This document shows positions 13,281 to 19,863 of a stretch of 36,230 nt of DNA, piece after piece (position 1 is the stretch's first letter; each line of letters starts with the position of its first letter). A model generated the notes under the pieces. The model worked only from the letters and a program-made list of their open reading frames with translations, was not told the origin of the DNA and did not search any database. The stretch comes from a virus. The stretch is from the IMG/VR virus record IMGVR_UViG_3300037475_000094, positions 1-36,230 of that record, one strand, 5' to 3'. The position numbers and the translations under genes are program-made.

Positions 13281-13823
13281 ATGAGCCTATCCGCCCGCAT
13301 CATTGCCCGATTTCTGGGGGAGTTTCCGAAGGCATCCCAGCCAGCTATTGATAGGCTTAGGGCGATCATAGACGAGGAGTCGCGGGGCGAACCGACAGCC
13401 AAGGCCGCACCCATCCCGCGCAAGAGAAACGACCTCCTAGATGCCCTAGTATCGCTCTGCGGGGGTGTCCCTGAATCCACCACCAAGTCAGAGTTCAGGT
13501 CAGCGGCCACCGCCCTAGCCGAAATCAAGACCGTTTGCCCCGACCTCACCGTTGCCGAACTGACCGCCCGCGTGGACTGCTACAAGCGAAAGAACAAGGA
13601 TTGGGCGCTTACCCCTCCCGCCCTCGCAAAATGGTGGTCCCATCTAGGGGGGGGGCCGCGCACCCAAAGCGAACGAGCAGACATTTACATGGAGCCCCCC
13701 GGCTGGCGCGGTATTCTTCAAAGCATGTATGGGCTTTCCCCTGACGGCATCCGAGACAAGCAATGGTTGGACTTGGGGCCGGATACTCGCAGGGACGTTC
13801 TTAAAAGGATGCACGCCGTATGA
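13281..13823 (+). CDS. Hypothetical protein, replication-protein-like C-terminus
   Basis: A 180-residue protein, mainly helical. The segment 101-127 (ELTARVDCYKRKNKDWALTP then PALAKWWSHLGGG) resembles the end of some phage replication initiators and loaders, where helices with YKxxxPxxxLTPxALxKxW recur. No ATPase motif is present, so it is not a helicase. A role in replication initiation is a guess. Starts at ATG 13281; overlaps gene 13820 by ATGA. Confidence 0.55.
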   Translation: MSLSARIIARFLGEFPKASQPAIDRLRAIIDEESRGEPTAKAAPIPRKRNDLLDALVSLCGGVPESTTKSEFRSAATALAEIKTVCPDLTVAELTARVDCYKRKNKDWALTPPALAKWWSHLGGGPRTQSERADIYMEPPGWRGILQSMYGLSPDGIRDKQWLDLGPDTRRDVLKRMHAV

Positions 13824-14077
13824 CCGGAGTTTACCCAGTAGCCGGAAGGCCCCTCTGTTATCTCGTGGACAGCCGCAAAGGGGGAGGCCAACATTTCGTG
13901 AACTTGCGGGATTGCGAGATGAACGGAAGTTGCACCTGTGGCGACTGGTCTTGCCGATGTGTTTCCAACATGAAGGGGCCGCACGAACTACTCACCGATG
14001 CCACAATGTGTTTCCACATCCGAAAGGCCCACCGCTATAATCTGGGCGTGCAGGAAGAATGTATTTTAGCCTTATGA
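13820..14077 (+). CDS. SWIM-like zinc-finger protein
   Basis: An 85-residue protein with CEMNGSCTCGDWSCRCVSNM followed by TMCFHIRKAHRYN. The CxC ... CxH spacing, with an aromatic after the first pair, matches the SWIM zinc finger (CxC-n-CxH), a DNA- or protein-binding module. SWIM proteins are found in recombination complexes and transposases. Coupled upstream and downstream by ATGA (13820-13823, 14074-14077). Confidence 0.55.
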   Translation: MTGVYPVAGRPLCYLVDSRKGGGQHFVNLRDCEMNGSCTCGDWSCRCVSNMKGPHELLTDATMCFHIRKAHRYNLGVQEECILAL

Positions 14078-14163
14078 AAATCTCCCGCCCATCGAGCAAA
14101 GAAGAACTCACGTGTGCTGTTCTGAACCTAGTGCTTTGCCACAGGCGGGGGAACCCTTTATGA
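14074..14163 (+). CDS. 29-residue peptide
   Basis: A short frame (MKISRPSSKEELTCAVLNLV ending CHRRGNPL) that fits exactly between the ATGA of gene 13820 and the ATGA of gene 14160. Its reality rests on that double overlap. No function can be suggested. Confidence 0.4.
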   Translation: MKISRPSSKEELTCAVLNLVLCHRRGNPL

Positions 14164-14513
14164 ACCTCCCGCTAAATCCCAAAGCCATCGCAGCCGAGGC
14201 CCTTAAATCGGGGGCGCTAAGGGTGGCCGAACCGTGCGTGCATGATTGGGCGATTCACATGATATGGGGGGCGAACGGTTACGAAAAGCCCGGACTCACG
14301 AAATGTTTGAAGTGCGGGGAAGTAGACCCGACTTGCACAAAAGCGTTTCGCCCCCTACTCACCCCAGAGGAAGCGGGAATTTCCGTCGTTCACCCCACCC
14401 CTAAATCCGATGGTCGTAAATCCCCCCGCTTAAGACCTCTCAAACCTAATCATAGACCACGTTATGTGATTTCAAAGGGGGAGGCCCAAAAACTAGGATA
14501 TAAAATACCATGA
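14160..14513 (+). CDS. Zinc-ribbon-like hypothetical protein
   Basis: A 117-residue protein with CVHDWAIHMIWGANGYEKPG and then TKCLKCGEVDPTC: C...H and CxxC pairs like those of small zinc-ribbon phage proteins. The C-terminus is basic (RPLKPNHRPRYVISKGEAQK). Start at ATG 14160 overlapping the previous stop; a longer in-frame start at 14112 is less likely. Contains GGGCGATTC at 14248. Confidence 0.55.
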   Translation: MNLPLNPKAIAAEALKSGALRVAEPCVHDWAIHMIWGANGYEKPGLTKCLKCGEVDPTCTKAFRPLLTPEEAGISVVHPTPKSDGRKSPRLRPLKPNHRPRYVISKGEAQKLGYKIP

Positions 14514-14728
14514 AAACCAATGAAGAACTAGAGAAAGAAATCGAGCAGCTTAAACACGAGCTTTGTGAACTGCGCTTGAAACTATTGCAGCAACCCGCGT
14601 TTTTACCGATGCCTTATCCTGTGTGGCCGACTATTCCCGCCCCAAGCTATCCTTACAATCCTTGGTATCCGACGCCGCCCTACACGGTGACTTGCTTTGC
14701 CGGAATGCCAAAAACTGACCACGGTTGA
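14510..14728 (+). CDS. Leucine-zipper plus Pro/Tyr-rich tail protein
   Basis: A 72-residue protein with two parts: an N-terminal coiled coil (EELEKEIEQLKHELCELRLK, with Leu heptads) and a tail rich in Pro, Tyr and Trp (PYPVWPTIPAPSYPYNPWYP). This looks like a dimeric or trimeric anchor with a flexible, aromatic interaction tail. No known family. Coupled to gene 14160 by ATGA. Confidence 0.55.
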   Translation: MKTNEELEKEIEQLKHELCELRLKLLQQPAFLPMPYPVWPTIPAPSYPYNPWYPTPPYTVTCFAGMPKTDHG

Positions 14729-14846
14729 AACGCCCCCCAGCTCGCCCAACATCCTAACCTGAAACTGCCGAACTGAGGTTGGATTACTAGCCGCGCTCCC
14801 CACCAAGAAACCATTCCACATGATGACTCCAACGATTTCCCAAACC

Positions 14847-15212
14847 ATGACAGCCGAGGCGCAGCGTATAGCCATTGCGGAAGTTTGTGGTTACATTCGT
14901 GGCACTCACTCGCTGGGCTTTGAGGTGTGGCGCAAGGATGGATATTTCTGCCGCGCCCTGACCCTCCCCGACTACCTGAACGACCTCAATGCCATGCATG
15001 GAGCGGAGAAGGTGCTGAACAGGGAACAAGAAAATCAATTCTGTGTTCACCTGAATTATGCGGTCGGAAATGTGGACGTTGAATACTTCGACGTTATCCA
15101 CGCCACCGCCGCCCAACGCGCCGAAGCCTTCCTTCGCACCCTTGGAAAGTGGACCGATTCGCCCCCTTCGCCCCCCACCCCGCAAGCCCAAGGGGGAGAA
15201 TCGAAGCCATGA
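14847..15212 (+). CDS. Conserved phage hypothetical protein
   Basis: A 121-residue protein starting MTAEAQRIAIAEVCG, with LPDYLNDLNAMHGAEKVL and a C-terminal HATAAQRAEAFLRTLGKW. I have seen this combination in many uncharacterised phage proteins. I prefer the ATG at 14847, preceded by TTTCCCAAACC as at other genes, over 14820 or 14823. Overlaps gene 15209 by ATGA. Confidence 0.65.
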   Translation: MTAEAQRIAIAEVCGYIRGTHSLGFEVWRKDGYFCRALTLPDYLNDLNAMHGAEKVLNREQENQFCVHLNYAVGNVDVEYFDVIHATAAQRAEAFLRTLGKWTDSPPSPPTPQAQGGESKP

Positions 15213-15355
15213 GGGCAACATTCTACTGTGGGTGGGTAATTTCGTTTTTGGGCGTTCTATGCCTTGCGAAAGTCGGCATATTGTGGCCGTTCTTTACGAT
15301 TCTTGTTGGCATGGCGATAATGACCTATGCCCTGCACAAAGGACGCGCCTTGTGA
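15209..15355 (+). CDS. Two-helix membrane peptide
   Basis: A 48-residue peptide that is almost wholly hydrophobic: about 5-20 (FYCGWVISFLGVLCLA) and 25-42 (LWPFFTILVGMAIMTYAL), ending in HKGRAL. The topology is like a small class II holin, though no adjacent endolysin is visible. Overlaps its neighbours by ATGA (15209-15212) and GTGA (15352-15355). Confidence 0.55.
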   Translation: MRATFYCGWVISFLGVLCLAKVGILWPFFTILVGMAIMTYALHKGRAL

Positions 15356-15603
15356 CCGTCTGCGCTAGGTCTTGGCGGGTGCCCAACCCTCCCGGAGTTT
15401 TACAATCCAATCCGTGGAATTGGTGTTCGTTACCCCGAGGACATGACGGCATATGCCATTCTGCGGGCGTTCCTAAGCCCCCCACGGCCCTCTTTTACGA
15501 GGAGGATACAGATTATCAGGCTGAACTGGAAAAAGCCCGCCTAGACGAACAGAAATCCATATCCAAGAAGGTGGCGAAAAAGGCGCTTGCCAGCCTTCAA
15601 TAA
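15352..15603 (+). CDS. Cys/His zinc-binding small protein
   Basis: An 83-residue protein starting at GTG 15352. WNWCSLPRGHDGICH is the C-x(2)-P-x-G-H-D-G-x-C-H pattern seen in many short phage and actinobacterial proteins, a likely metal site. The C-terminal half is a charged helix (DYQAELEKARLDEQKSISKK). It is the last gene of the plus-strand block. Confidence 0.55.
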   Translation: MTVCARSWRVPNPPGVLQSNPWNWCSLPRGHDGICHSAGVPKPPTALFYEEDTDYQAELEKARLDEQKSISKKVAKKALASLQ

Positions 15604-15709
15604 GGTGGTAATTGTAAAAGCAGGCCAGAGCACCGCCCGTGAGACGGCGGAAAAACAGCGCGTTGAAGCAGTAACCTTAGCGTGAGGGGGAGGCGACACC
15701 CTCCCCCTC
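15601..15709. terminator. Structured region separating convergent blocks
   Basis: The main element is a perfect 10-bp stem GAGGGGGAGG/CCTCCCCCTC (15684-15693/15700-15709) with loop CGACAC. It ends 2 nt from the stop of the minus-strand gene 15712 and 80 nt after gene 15603. Upstream there is a CCGC..CGT/ACGGCGG hairpin near 15637-15654 and a long-range TAAGGT/ACCTTA pair (15601-15606/15674-15679). U-runs are weak on both sides, so it may be a bidirectional block rather than a classic terminator. Confidence 0.6.
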
Positions 15710-15711
15710 CA

Positions 15712-15828
15712 TCATTTACAAAGCAGCCAGAGGCCAACAGCGGTAACGAGCACTCCAATGCCGAAGCCCTCTAAGCAGGCGCGGAAGTTAGGACTCAGTT
15801 TGCCCCATTGGGTGAGAAGGTAGTTCAT
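15712..15828 (-). CDS. 38-residue membrane peptide, end of late block
   Basis: Peptide MNYLLTQWGKLSPNFRACLE then one membrane helix (GIGVLVTAVGLWLLCK). The start overlaps the receiver gene stop by ATGA (15825-15828), and the stop is directly followed by the convergent hairpin. Last genes of late operons are often lysis genes, so a holin or pinholin-like role is conceivable, but unproven. Confidence 0.55.
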   Translation of the reverse strand: MNYLLTQWGKLSPNFRACLEGFGIGVLVTAVGLWLLCK

Positions 15829-16274
15829 GTGATAGGTTTCGCCCCGATATACCGCATTAAATCGGCTAGGAAGTTCAGGGTGTTAGCTGTGGGTTTGTAG
15901 TAGATGGGGGCGCTCCCGATGGCGTGAACCTTGGGGGAAATCTCGTCAATCGAACCCCCCGTTAAAAAGATCACACTCATCTTGGGAAAGTTGTCCTGAA
16001 TCCACCGATAGAGTTCAATTCCGTCCCCGTTCAAAATCCCCACATCAAGGATAGCCAAATCAAACTGTTTGGATTGAATCATGGCCTTGGCGCTGGAAGC
16101 GGTTGATGCCCCGACAATCTCCACCCTCATCCTCTTCTGCACCCGCTGCATGATGCTTTGCAGGTTAACATCATCATCCACGAACAGAATGTTTTTCTTC
16201 CCATAGACACTTAGTTTCTCCTCCAACTTATCGGCAAGGGAGGGCTGGGGAGAGGGCTTGAATAGGTTAATCAT
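15825..16274 (-). CDS. Stand-alone response-regulator receiver domain
   Basis: A 149-residue protein. From residue 27 it is a full REC (CheY-like) domain: ILFVDDD with the acidic pocket at 33-35, phospho-acceptor D77 in LAILDVGI, T105 in FLTGG, and K127 in YYKPT. All key residues are present, so it should accept phosphate from a host histidine kinase or small phosphodonors. There is no output domain; the first 26 residues form a short helical extension. I start at ATG 16274, overlapping the upstream gene by ATGA. A receiver in the tail/lysis end of a phage late operon is unusual; it may rewire host signalling. Confidence 0.9.
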   Translation of the reverse strand: MINLFKPSPQPSLADKLEEKLSVYGKKNILFVDDDVNLQSIMQRVQKRMRVEIVGASTASSAKAMIQSKQFDLAILDVGILNGDGIELYRWIQDNFPKMSVIFLTGGSIDEISPKVHAIGSAPIYYKPTANTLNFLADLMRYIGAKPIT

Positions 16275-16516
16275 GGCGCTTTCACCCAGAGTTGAACCAA
16301 CGCATACACTTGGGGTAAGCAAGCCGCTAGGACAAGCAAAAGCAGATAACGGTTCGTTACTGCCACGTCAGCCAGCCATAATGACCTCTGGTCCAGAACG
16401 TCTATCGTTTCCAGAATGTCCTTAACGTCCGGGTCCAAGTCCTTGCGCTGGCCTAGATGCTTCCTTGGTTGGAGGGCATCAAATTCTGAACGGGCGACGA
16501 TGAATGGAAGTTTCAT
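16271..16516 (-). CDS. Membrane-anchored small protein
   Basis: An 81-residue protein: a charged, helical N-terminus (VARSEFDALQPRKHLGQRKD; VKDILETIDVLDQRSL) and one C-terminal membrane helix (YLLLLVLAACLPQVYALVQL). Linked by ATGA to both the receiver gene and the lipoprotein gene, so the three are probably translated as a unit. It could anchor the receiver or be part of a lysis complex; both are guesses. Confidence 0.6.
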   Translation of the reverse strand: MKLPFIVARSEFDALQPRKHLGQRKDLDPDVKDILETIDVLDQRSLWLADVAVTNRYLLLLVLAACLPQVYALVQLWVKAP

Positions 16517-17145
16517 GGGGTTTTCTTATCATCTGGAACCGGGGTGTATAACCCTCGTTCGTGACCGAGGAACATCATACCGCCGCCGACTACGGCAGCC
16601 AGAGCAATCGCCGCCACCCAACCGGGAAGTTCAATATGCCACGCGAGGAAGAATACCACTGAAGCCGCACCCGCGCAAATGGCCGGAGTAGGGTAGGAGC
16701 GATAGACGAAGAACCCCGCAATCAGGGCGCAAACGATGCAGGCATATAGCAATGGCTTTTTAGCCTCCACGTCTATCTCATGTTCTCTGATGGCCGTTGA
16801 AACGGTTCCCGTGCTCGCTGCCGTCTTGCTTTCTGTCTGGTGGTATTCCGTAGGGGCACTTGCCTTAATTTCGGTCACTTCGCGGGCAGGTTGAGCGGGC
16901 GTTTTATCGGTAGCCGGAACTGCCTCATATTTGGTCAAAGTGAGGCTTGAACCCGTAGGCAGCGGAATGGATACCCCCGCTTCAGATTTGGCTATGGTGG
17001 CGGGAGAACCGGCGTCCTTGACCCCTTGGACTGTCGTTCCGCCTGAGGTGATTCGCCCCGCCCCAAACCAAGCGCACCCCGTCAGGTAAACTAGGGCCGC
17101 TGCACAAAGCGCAGAATAAACCGCACGTCCTTTTTGAGCGTCCAT
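16513..17145 (-). CDS. Lipoprotein with three C-terminal membrane helices
   Basis: A 210-residue protein. MDAQKGRAVYSALCAAALVY then LTGC gives a lipoprotein signal with Cys 24. A periplasmic Thr/Ser/Pro-rich part follows, then three membrane helices (about 132-152, 156-174, 176-195; for example LLYACIVCALIAGFFVY). A lipidated N-terminus with polytopic C-terminus is odd; it may lie wholly in the inner membrane. I start at 17145, since the longer open frame to 17448 is the shadow of the peptidase gene. Confidence 0.6.
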   Translation of the reverse strand: MDAQKGRAVYSALCAAALVYLTGCAWFGAGRITSGGTTVQGVKDAGSPATIAKSEAGVSIPLPTGSSLTLTKYEAVPATDKTPAQPAREVTEIKASAPTEYHQTESKTAASTGTVSTAIREHEIDVEAKKPLLYACIVCALIAGFFVYRSYPTPAICAGAASVVFFLAWHIELPGWVAAIALAAVVGGGMMFLGHERGLYTPVPDDKKTP

Positions 17146-17438
17146 CCGTCGTTGAATTTGTTCGCATCCCCGCTGGTCAGAATCGCCCGCTCGTTCATGG
17201 CCGTTATCCGATGGGTTACTTTCCCCGTGTCCACTATATCGCCGATCTTCCAGATCGTTTTCGGGGAGGGGATTTCGGCCCAGCAAAATTCCCCCCCGCG
17301 CAATGCTGGCCTCATGCTGCCCGTCATTGTGATTGGGCCGACCCGAATCAATCCTGATGGCACGACGAACCCCTTGGGCACCCAAATAGGATTCGCCCAG
17401 CAAGTCGCCCCTAACAGCAGGAATAGAATTATTCTCAC
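17091..17438 (-). CDS. S26-like signal peptidase homologue
   Basis: A 115-residue protein beginning with a hydrophobic signal or anchor (MRIILFLLLGATCWANP; GTG start). The body has the S26 signal-peptidase boxes: TGSMRPALRGGE with candidate catalytic Ser 41, GDIV and VTHRI with His 76, and AILTSGDANKFND with Asp 91 and 97. A Ser with His (not Lys) and a GD.N..D box fits the archaeal/ER-type branch (S26B). It is short but has all three boxes. It overlaps the lipoprotein gene by 55 nt in another frame. It could mature a virion or membrane protein, or act during lysis. S24 LexA-like peptidases are an alternative family. Confidence 0.7.
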   Translation of the reverse strand: MRIILFLLLGATCWANPIWVPKGFVVPSGLIRVGPITMTGSMRPALRGGEFCWAEIPSPKTIWKIGDIVDTGKVTHRITAMNERAILTSGDANKFNDGWTLKKDVRFILRFVQRP

Positions 17439-17489
17439 GGGTTAACATTACACGAAGGGGTAATTACAATTCTATGGGACTGCTTGGAA

Positions 17490-18875
17490 TCAGGAGAGGG
17501 GGCCGACTGTCGCGCCGTTGATGCGCACGAATAATCCAGCCGTAGTTGTCCACATATCCCCATTTACCGGAGAAGCAGGGGCCGCACCATGCGGGATTCT
17601 CAAAGAAGAAAGCGCCGTTGTTCCAACCGGGAACACCGCACCGCTCGTTGCCGATATGGCTGCCCCTGCAAAAGCTGTCACCCCCGCAAATAATGCGGAT
17701 TGGTCAGCTCCAAGCGTAAGCGCCGTTGTGGCTGCGCTCCCGCTCGTCGTCGTCTGAAGTGTCAGCGTCCGGCTCGCGCCCGTGCCCGCAGTGATGGTCA
17801 TGTTGCCGGCGCCGCCTGTGATTTTGGCACTCGCGGCCCCCGTAACAAAAAGCGTATTCGCATTTGCCGAAGCCGCCGTGCCAACTGCGGTCGTGTTAAT
17901 CACGAATGTCGAACCGTTTGTCGTATCGGTCCAGTTTTCGTTAGCAATAAGCGAGAATGAGCCAGACACCCCAGAGTATGCCGTGGTCGCATAACCACTC
18001 CCACGAACCACAACGAGAGCTTCGTTATTTTGAACGGCGGATGGGCTGGCGAACGATGTATCCGTCCTGCGGCCCCATAAAATAGGGTCAGTTGCCGCTG
18101 CATCAATTGCCACTCTGGTACTGAATTGATTGGTGATTAGAGCGGCGGGAGTCGGAAGCGTGGAAGGGCCAAATCGGTTAAATCCGCTTCCGCTCGGCGT
18201 CAGCGTGATGTTCTTATTACTTCCCCCCGCCGTCAGCGAAATCGAGCCGGCGCTGCTGACCACAAACCCATCCGGGACGCTCAGGGTGGGCGAAACATAA
18301 GTCAGGTCTGCGGGGGTTATCGCAGAAGTCCCGGCCCCAAGAAGAAGGGCGGTATTCGTTAAGCTCGTAAAATTGAATGGCCCAGCCAAAGAAAGTGTCA
18401 CGGCCCCGGTCGAAGCACTAGCCGTAATCTGGTTGGCGGTTCCCGCAAGCGAAGTGACAATGCCAGTGAGCGAAGCCCCCGAACCACTAAATGAAGTGGC
18501 CGATAGTACCCCCGTGCCAGAATTAAAAGTAAGCGCGGAGGAATCAGTCAAAAGCCCAGCCGTGGTGGCAAACGGAACCCGCCCGGAAGTAAGTGCCGAA
18601 GAAGTCAGCGCACCCGTGCTAACGCTGCTCGGGGTAATCGCACCAAGCGTTAAGGTGATTGCCGGGGTGGTGGTAGGATTCGCCACCGAACCTGAAACCC
18701 CATTAGCCGTGACAACGGAAACTGTCGTTACCGTGCCGCCCCCAATGAGGGTCTTTATATCCGTGAGGGCGAATCTCCGCTCCCCCCCAGACACAGCCGT
18801 ATCATACCCAACAATGAACTGGGTCAAGGATGGCGAGTTTGCCTGTGTGAAGGATGAGAAATTTACGCCAGCCAT
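17490..18875 (-). CDS. Tail fibre / receptor-binding-type protein
   Basis: A 461-residue protein rich in Ala, Gly, Ser and Thr, with repeats typical of phage fibres (TVTTVSVVTANGVSG; IVTSLAGTANQITASASTG; later GGAGNMTITAGTGASRTLTL). The C-terminus (PHGAAPASPVNGDMWTTTAG then LFVRINGATVGPLS) matches endings often seen in fibre proteins. It is the largest gene downstream of the tape measure. It likely forms a trimeric beta-structured fibre and may bind the host receptor. No chaperone domain was seen. Confidence 0.75.
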   Translation of the reverse strand: MAGVNFSSFTQANSPSLTQFIVGYDTAVSGGERRFALTDIKTLIGGGTVTTVSVVTANGVSGSVANPTTTPAITLTLGAITPSSVSTGALTSSALTSGRVPFATTAGLLTDSSALTFNSGTGVLSATSFSGSGASLTGIVTSLAGTANQITASASTGAVTLSLAGPFNFTSLTNTALLLGAGTSAITPADLTYVSPTLSVPDGFVVSSAGSISLTAGGSNKNITLTPSGSGFNRFGPSTLPTPAALITNQFSTRVAIDAAATDPILWGRRTDTSFASPSAVQNNEALVVVRGSGYATTAYSGVSGSFSLIANENWTDTTNGSTFVINTTAVGTAASANANTLFVTGAASAKITGGAGNMTITAGTGASRTLTLQTTTSGSAATTALTLGADQSALFAGVTAFAGAAISATSGAVFPVGTTALSSLRIPHGAAPASPVNGDMWTTTAGLFVRINGATVGPLS

Positions 18876-18876
18876 A

Positions 18877-19068
18877 TTAGAATGTCTCCATTTGGTTGCC
18901 CGCGAAAGTCAGGATTGGAATGAAATCAACCAACGTCACCATGTCATCCGATTGGGCAAAGTTAAACACCCGGCAGAATCCACTCGTGCCGGGGTTGGTG
19001 TTTTCGCCCAATGCCCCAGATGGGTTTGTATCTTGGGCGAGTCCTGAAGATAATTCTTGGCAGGGCAT
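18877..19068 (-). CDS. Hypothetical tail-region protein
   Basis: A 63-residue protein starting MPCQELSSGLAQDTNPSG and containing FCRVFNFAQSDDMVTLVDFI. Its ATG shares a base with the upstream stop (TAATG), and its stop lies 1 nt before the fibre start. The N-terminus is Gly/Pro/Thr-rich and unstructured. Function unknown; probably a small structural or assembly factor. Confidence 0.5.
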   Translation of the reverse strand: MPCQELSSGLAQDTNPSGALGENTNPGTSGFCRVFNFAQSDDMVTLVDFIPILTFAGNQMETF

Positions 19069-19307
19069 TAGGGTTTAACGGCAGCGCCGAAAGCACCCTT
19101 TGGCTTCGGGCCTCGTTTCTTGGGGGCATCAGGCACAAGGGGCGTTTCCTCTTTCGGGGTATTCGCCTGAACAAATGCAGACAGACAACCAAGGGCGATC
19201 TGGATATTGATATAATCCTCGCGGTTCAGTTTACCGGCGTTCTGGGGAGTCGTAGCAACGTCCAAAACCTGCAAGGCTTTGGCGGGAGTGATGTTATTTT
19301 GGTTCAT
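19068..19307 (-). CDS. Hypothetical tail-region protein
   Basis: A 79-residue protein: an N-terminal helical part (ITPAKALQVLDVATTPQNAG; NREDYINIQIALGCLSAFVQ) and a basic Pro/Lys-rich C-terminus (PDAPKKRGPKPKGAFGAAVK). The ATG at 19307 is preferred over the longer frame to 19415, which lies inside the next gene. Function unknown. Confidence 0.55.
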   Translation of the reverse strand: MNQNNITPAKALQVLDVATTPQNAGKLNREDYINIQIALGCLSAFVQANTPKEETPLVPDAPKKRGPKPKGAFGAAVKP

Positions 19308-19318
19308 GTTGTTTTTGG

Positions 19319-19684
19319 CTAAAAAGGAATGGCAGGGATACCGGGCATTACGGCGATGCGCCCCCTGTCCAAAGTATAGACCTCCCCCGATGAAGTATTC
19401 GACCGAAGGAACCATTGGGCTACGTTCGCTTGAGGTATATTCGCGGTGAAGGTGGAGTTTAGGGAAACGGTCACATTGGCATTGTTAGCACCTGAAATCA
19501 CGACTTGTCCTGTATTTGTGTTAGCCGTGAACAAAATCAATTCGCCCGTTAAATCAGGATTTGCCACTGCATACATGGAAATATCAGCGCCGTAAACATT
19601 TTGCTCCACCCCATCAAGGGTGACTTGGGTTGAAAAAGTGTAAGAGTCCCCAATGAGAACGTGAAGATATGCGCCACCGGCCAT
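19319..19684 (-). CDS. Hypothetical virion protein, beta-rich
   Basis: A 121-residue beta-rich protein (AYLHVLIGDSYTFSTQVTLD; VVISGANNANVTVSLNSTFT; GEVYTLDRGRIAVMPG). The GDSYTFSTQVTLDG start is reminiscent of the N-terminal domain of baseplate upper proteins, where a short immunoglobulin-like fold begins with polar strands. Position between distal tail genes supports a virion role. Confidence 0.55.
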   Translation of the reverse strand: MAGGAYLHVLIGDSYTFSTQVTLDGVEQNVYGADISMYAVANPDLTGELILFTANTNTGQVVISGANNANVTVSLNSTFTANIPQANVAQWFLRSNTSSGEVYTLDRGRIAVMPGIPAIPF

Positions 19685-19686
19685 GT

Positions 19687-19863
19687 TTATTTGGGCTTTT
19701 GGTCAACGGCCTTGAATGGGAAGGCTTTATTTAAAGATTCCTGTCTTTTGGCACAACCGCGACAAGGCTTAATCCCCACCAGTTTAGTGGCAGAGGCGAT
19801 AACATCCCCAATGCCTTTCCAGCGGGCAGCCCGTTCAGCGGCGGTGATAAGCCGGGCAGTCAT
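19687..19863 (-). CDS. Small CxxC phage protein
   Basis: A 58-residue protein containing GIKPCRGCAKRQESLNKAFP. I associate the pattern GDxxxxxTxxxGIKPCxGCxxRxxxLN with a short, conserved phage protein of unknown function. Starts at ATG 19863, overlapping the upstream gene by ATGA; the longer frame to 19899 is unlikely. Confidence 0.65.
   Translation of the reverse strand: MTARLITAAERAARWKGIGDVIASATKLVGIKPCRGCAKRQESLNKAFPFKAVDQKPK

Noticed and set aside
17146-17448. N-terminal extension of the lipoprotein frame to 17448
   Set aside because: Low-complexity polar sequence antiparallel in logic to a lipoprotein signal; the same DNA encodes the signal peptidase-like protein in another frame.
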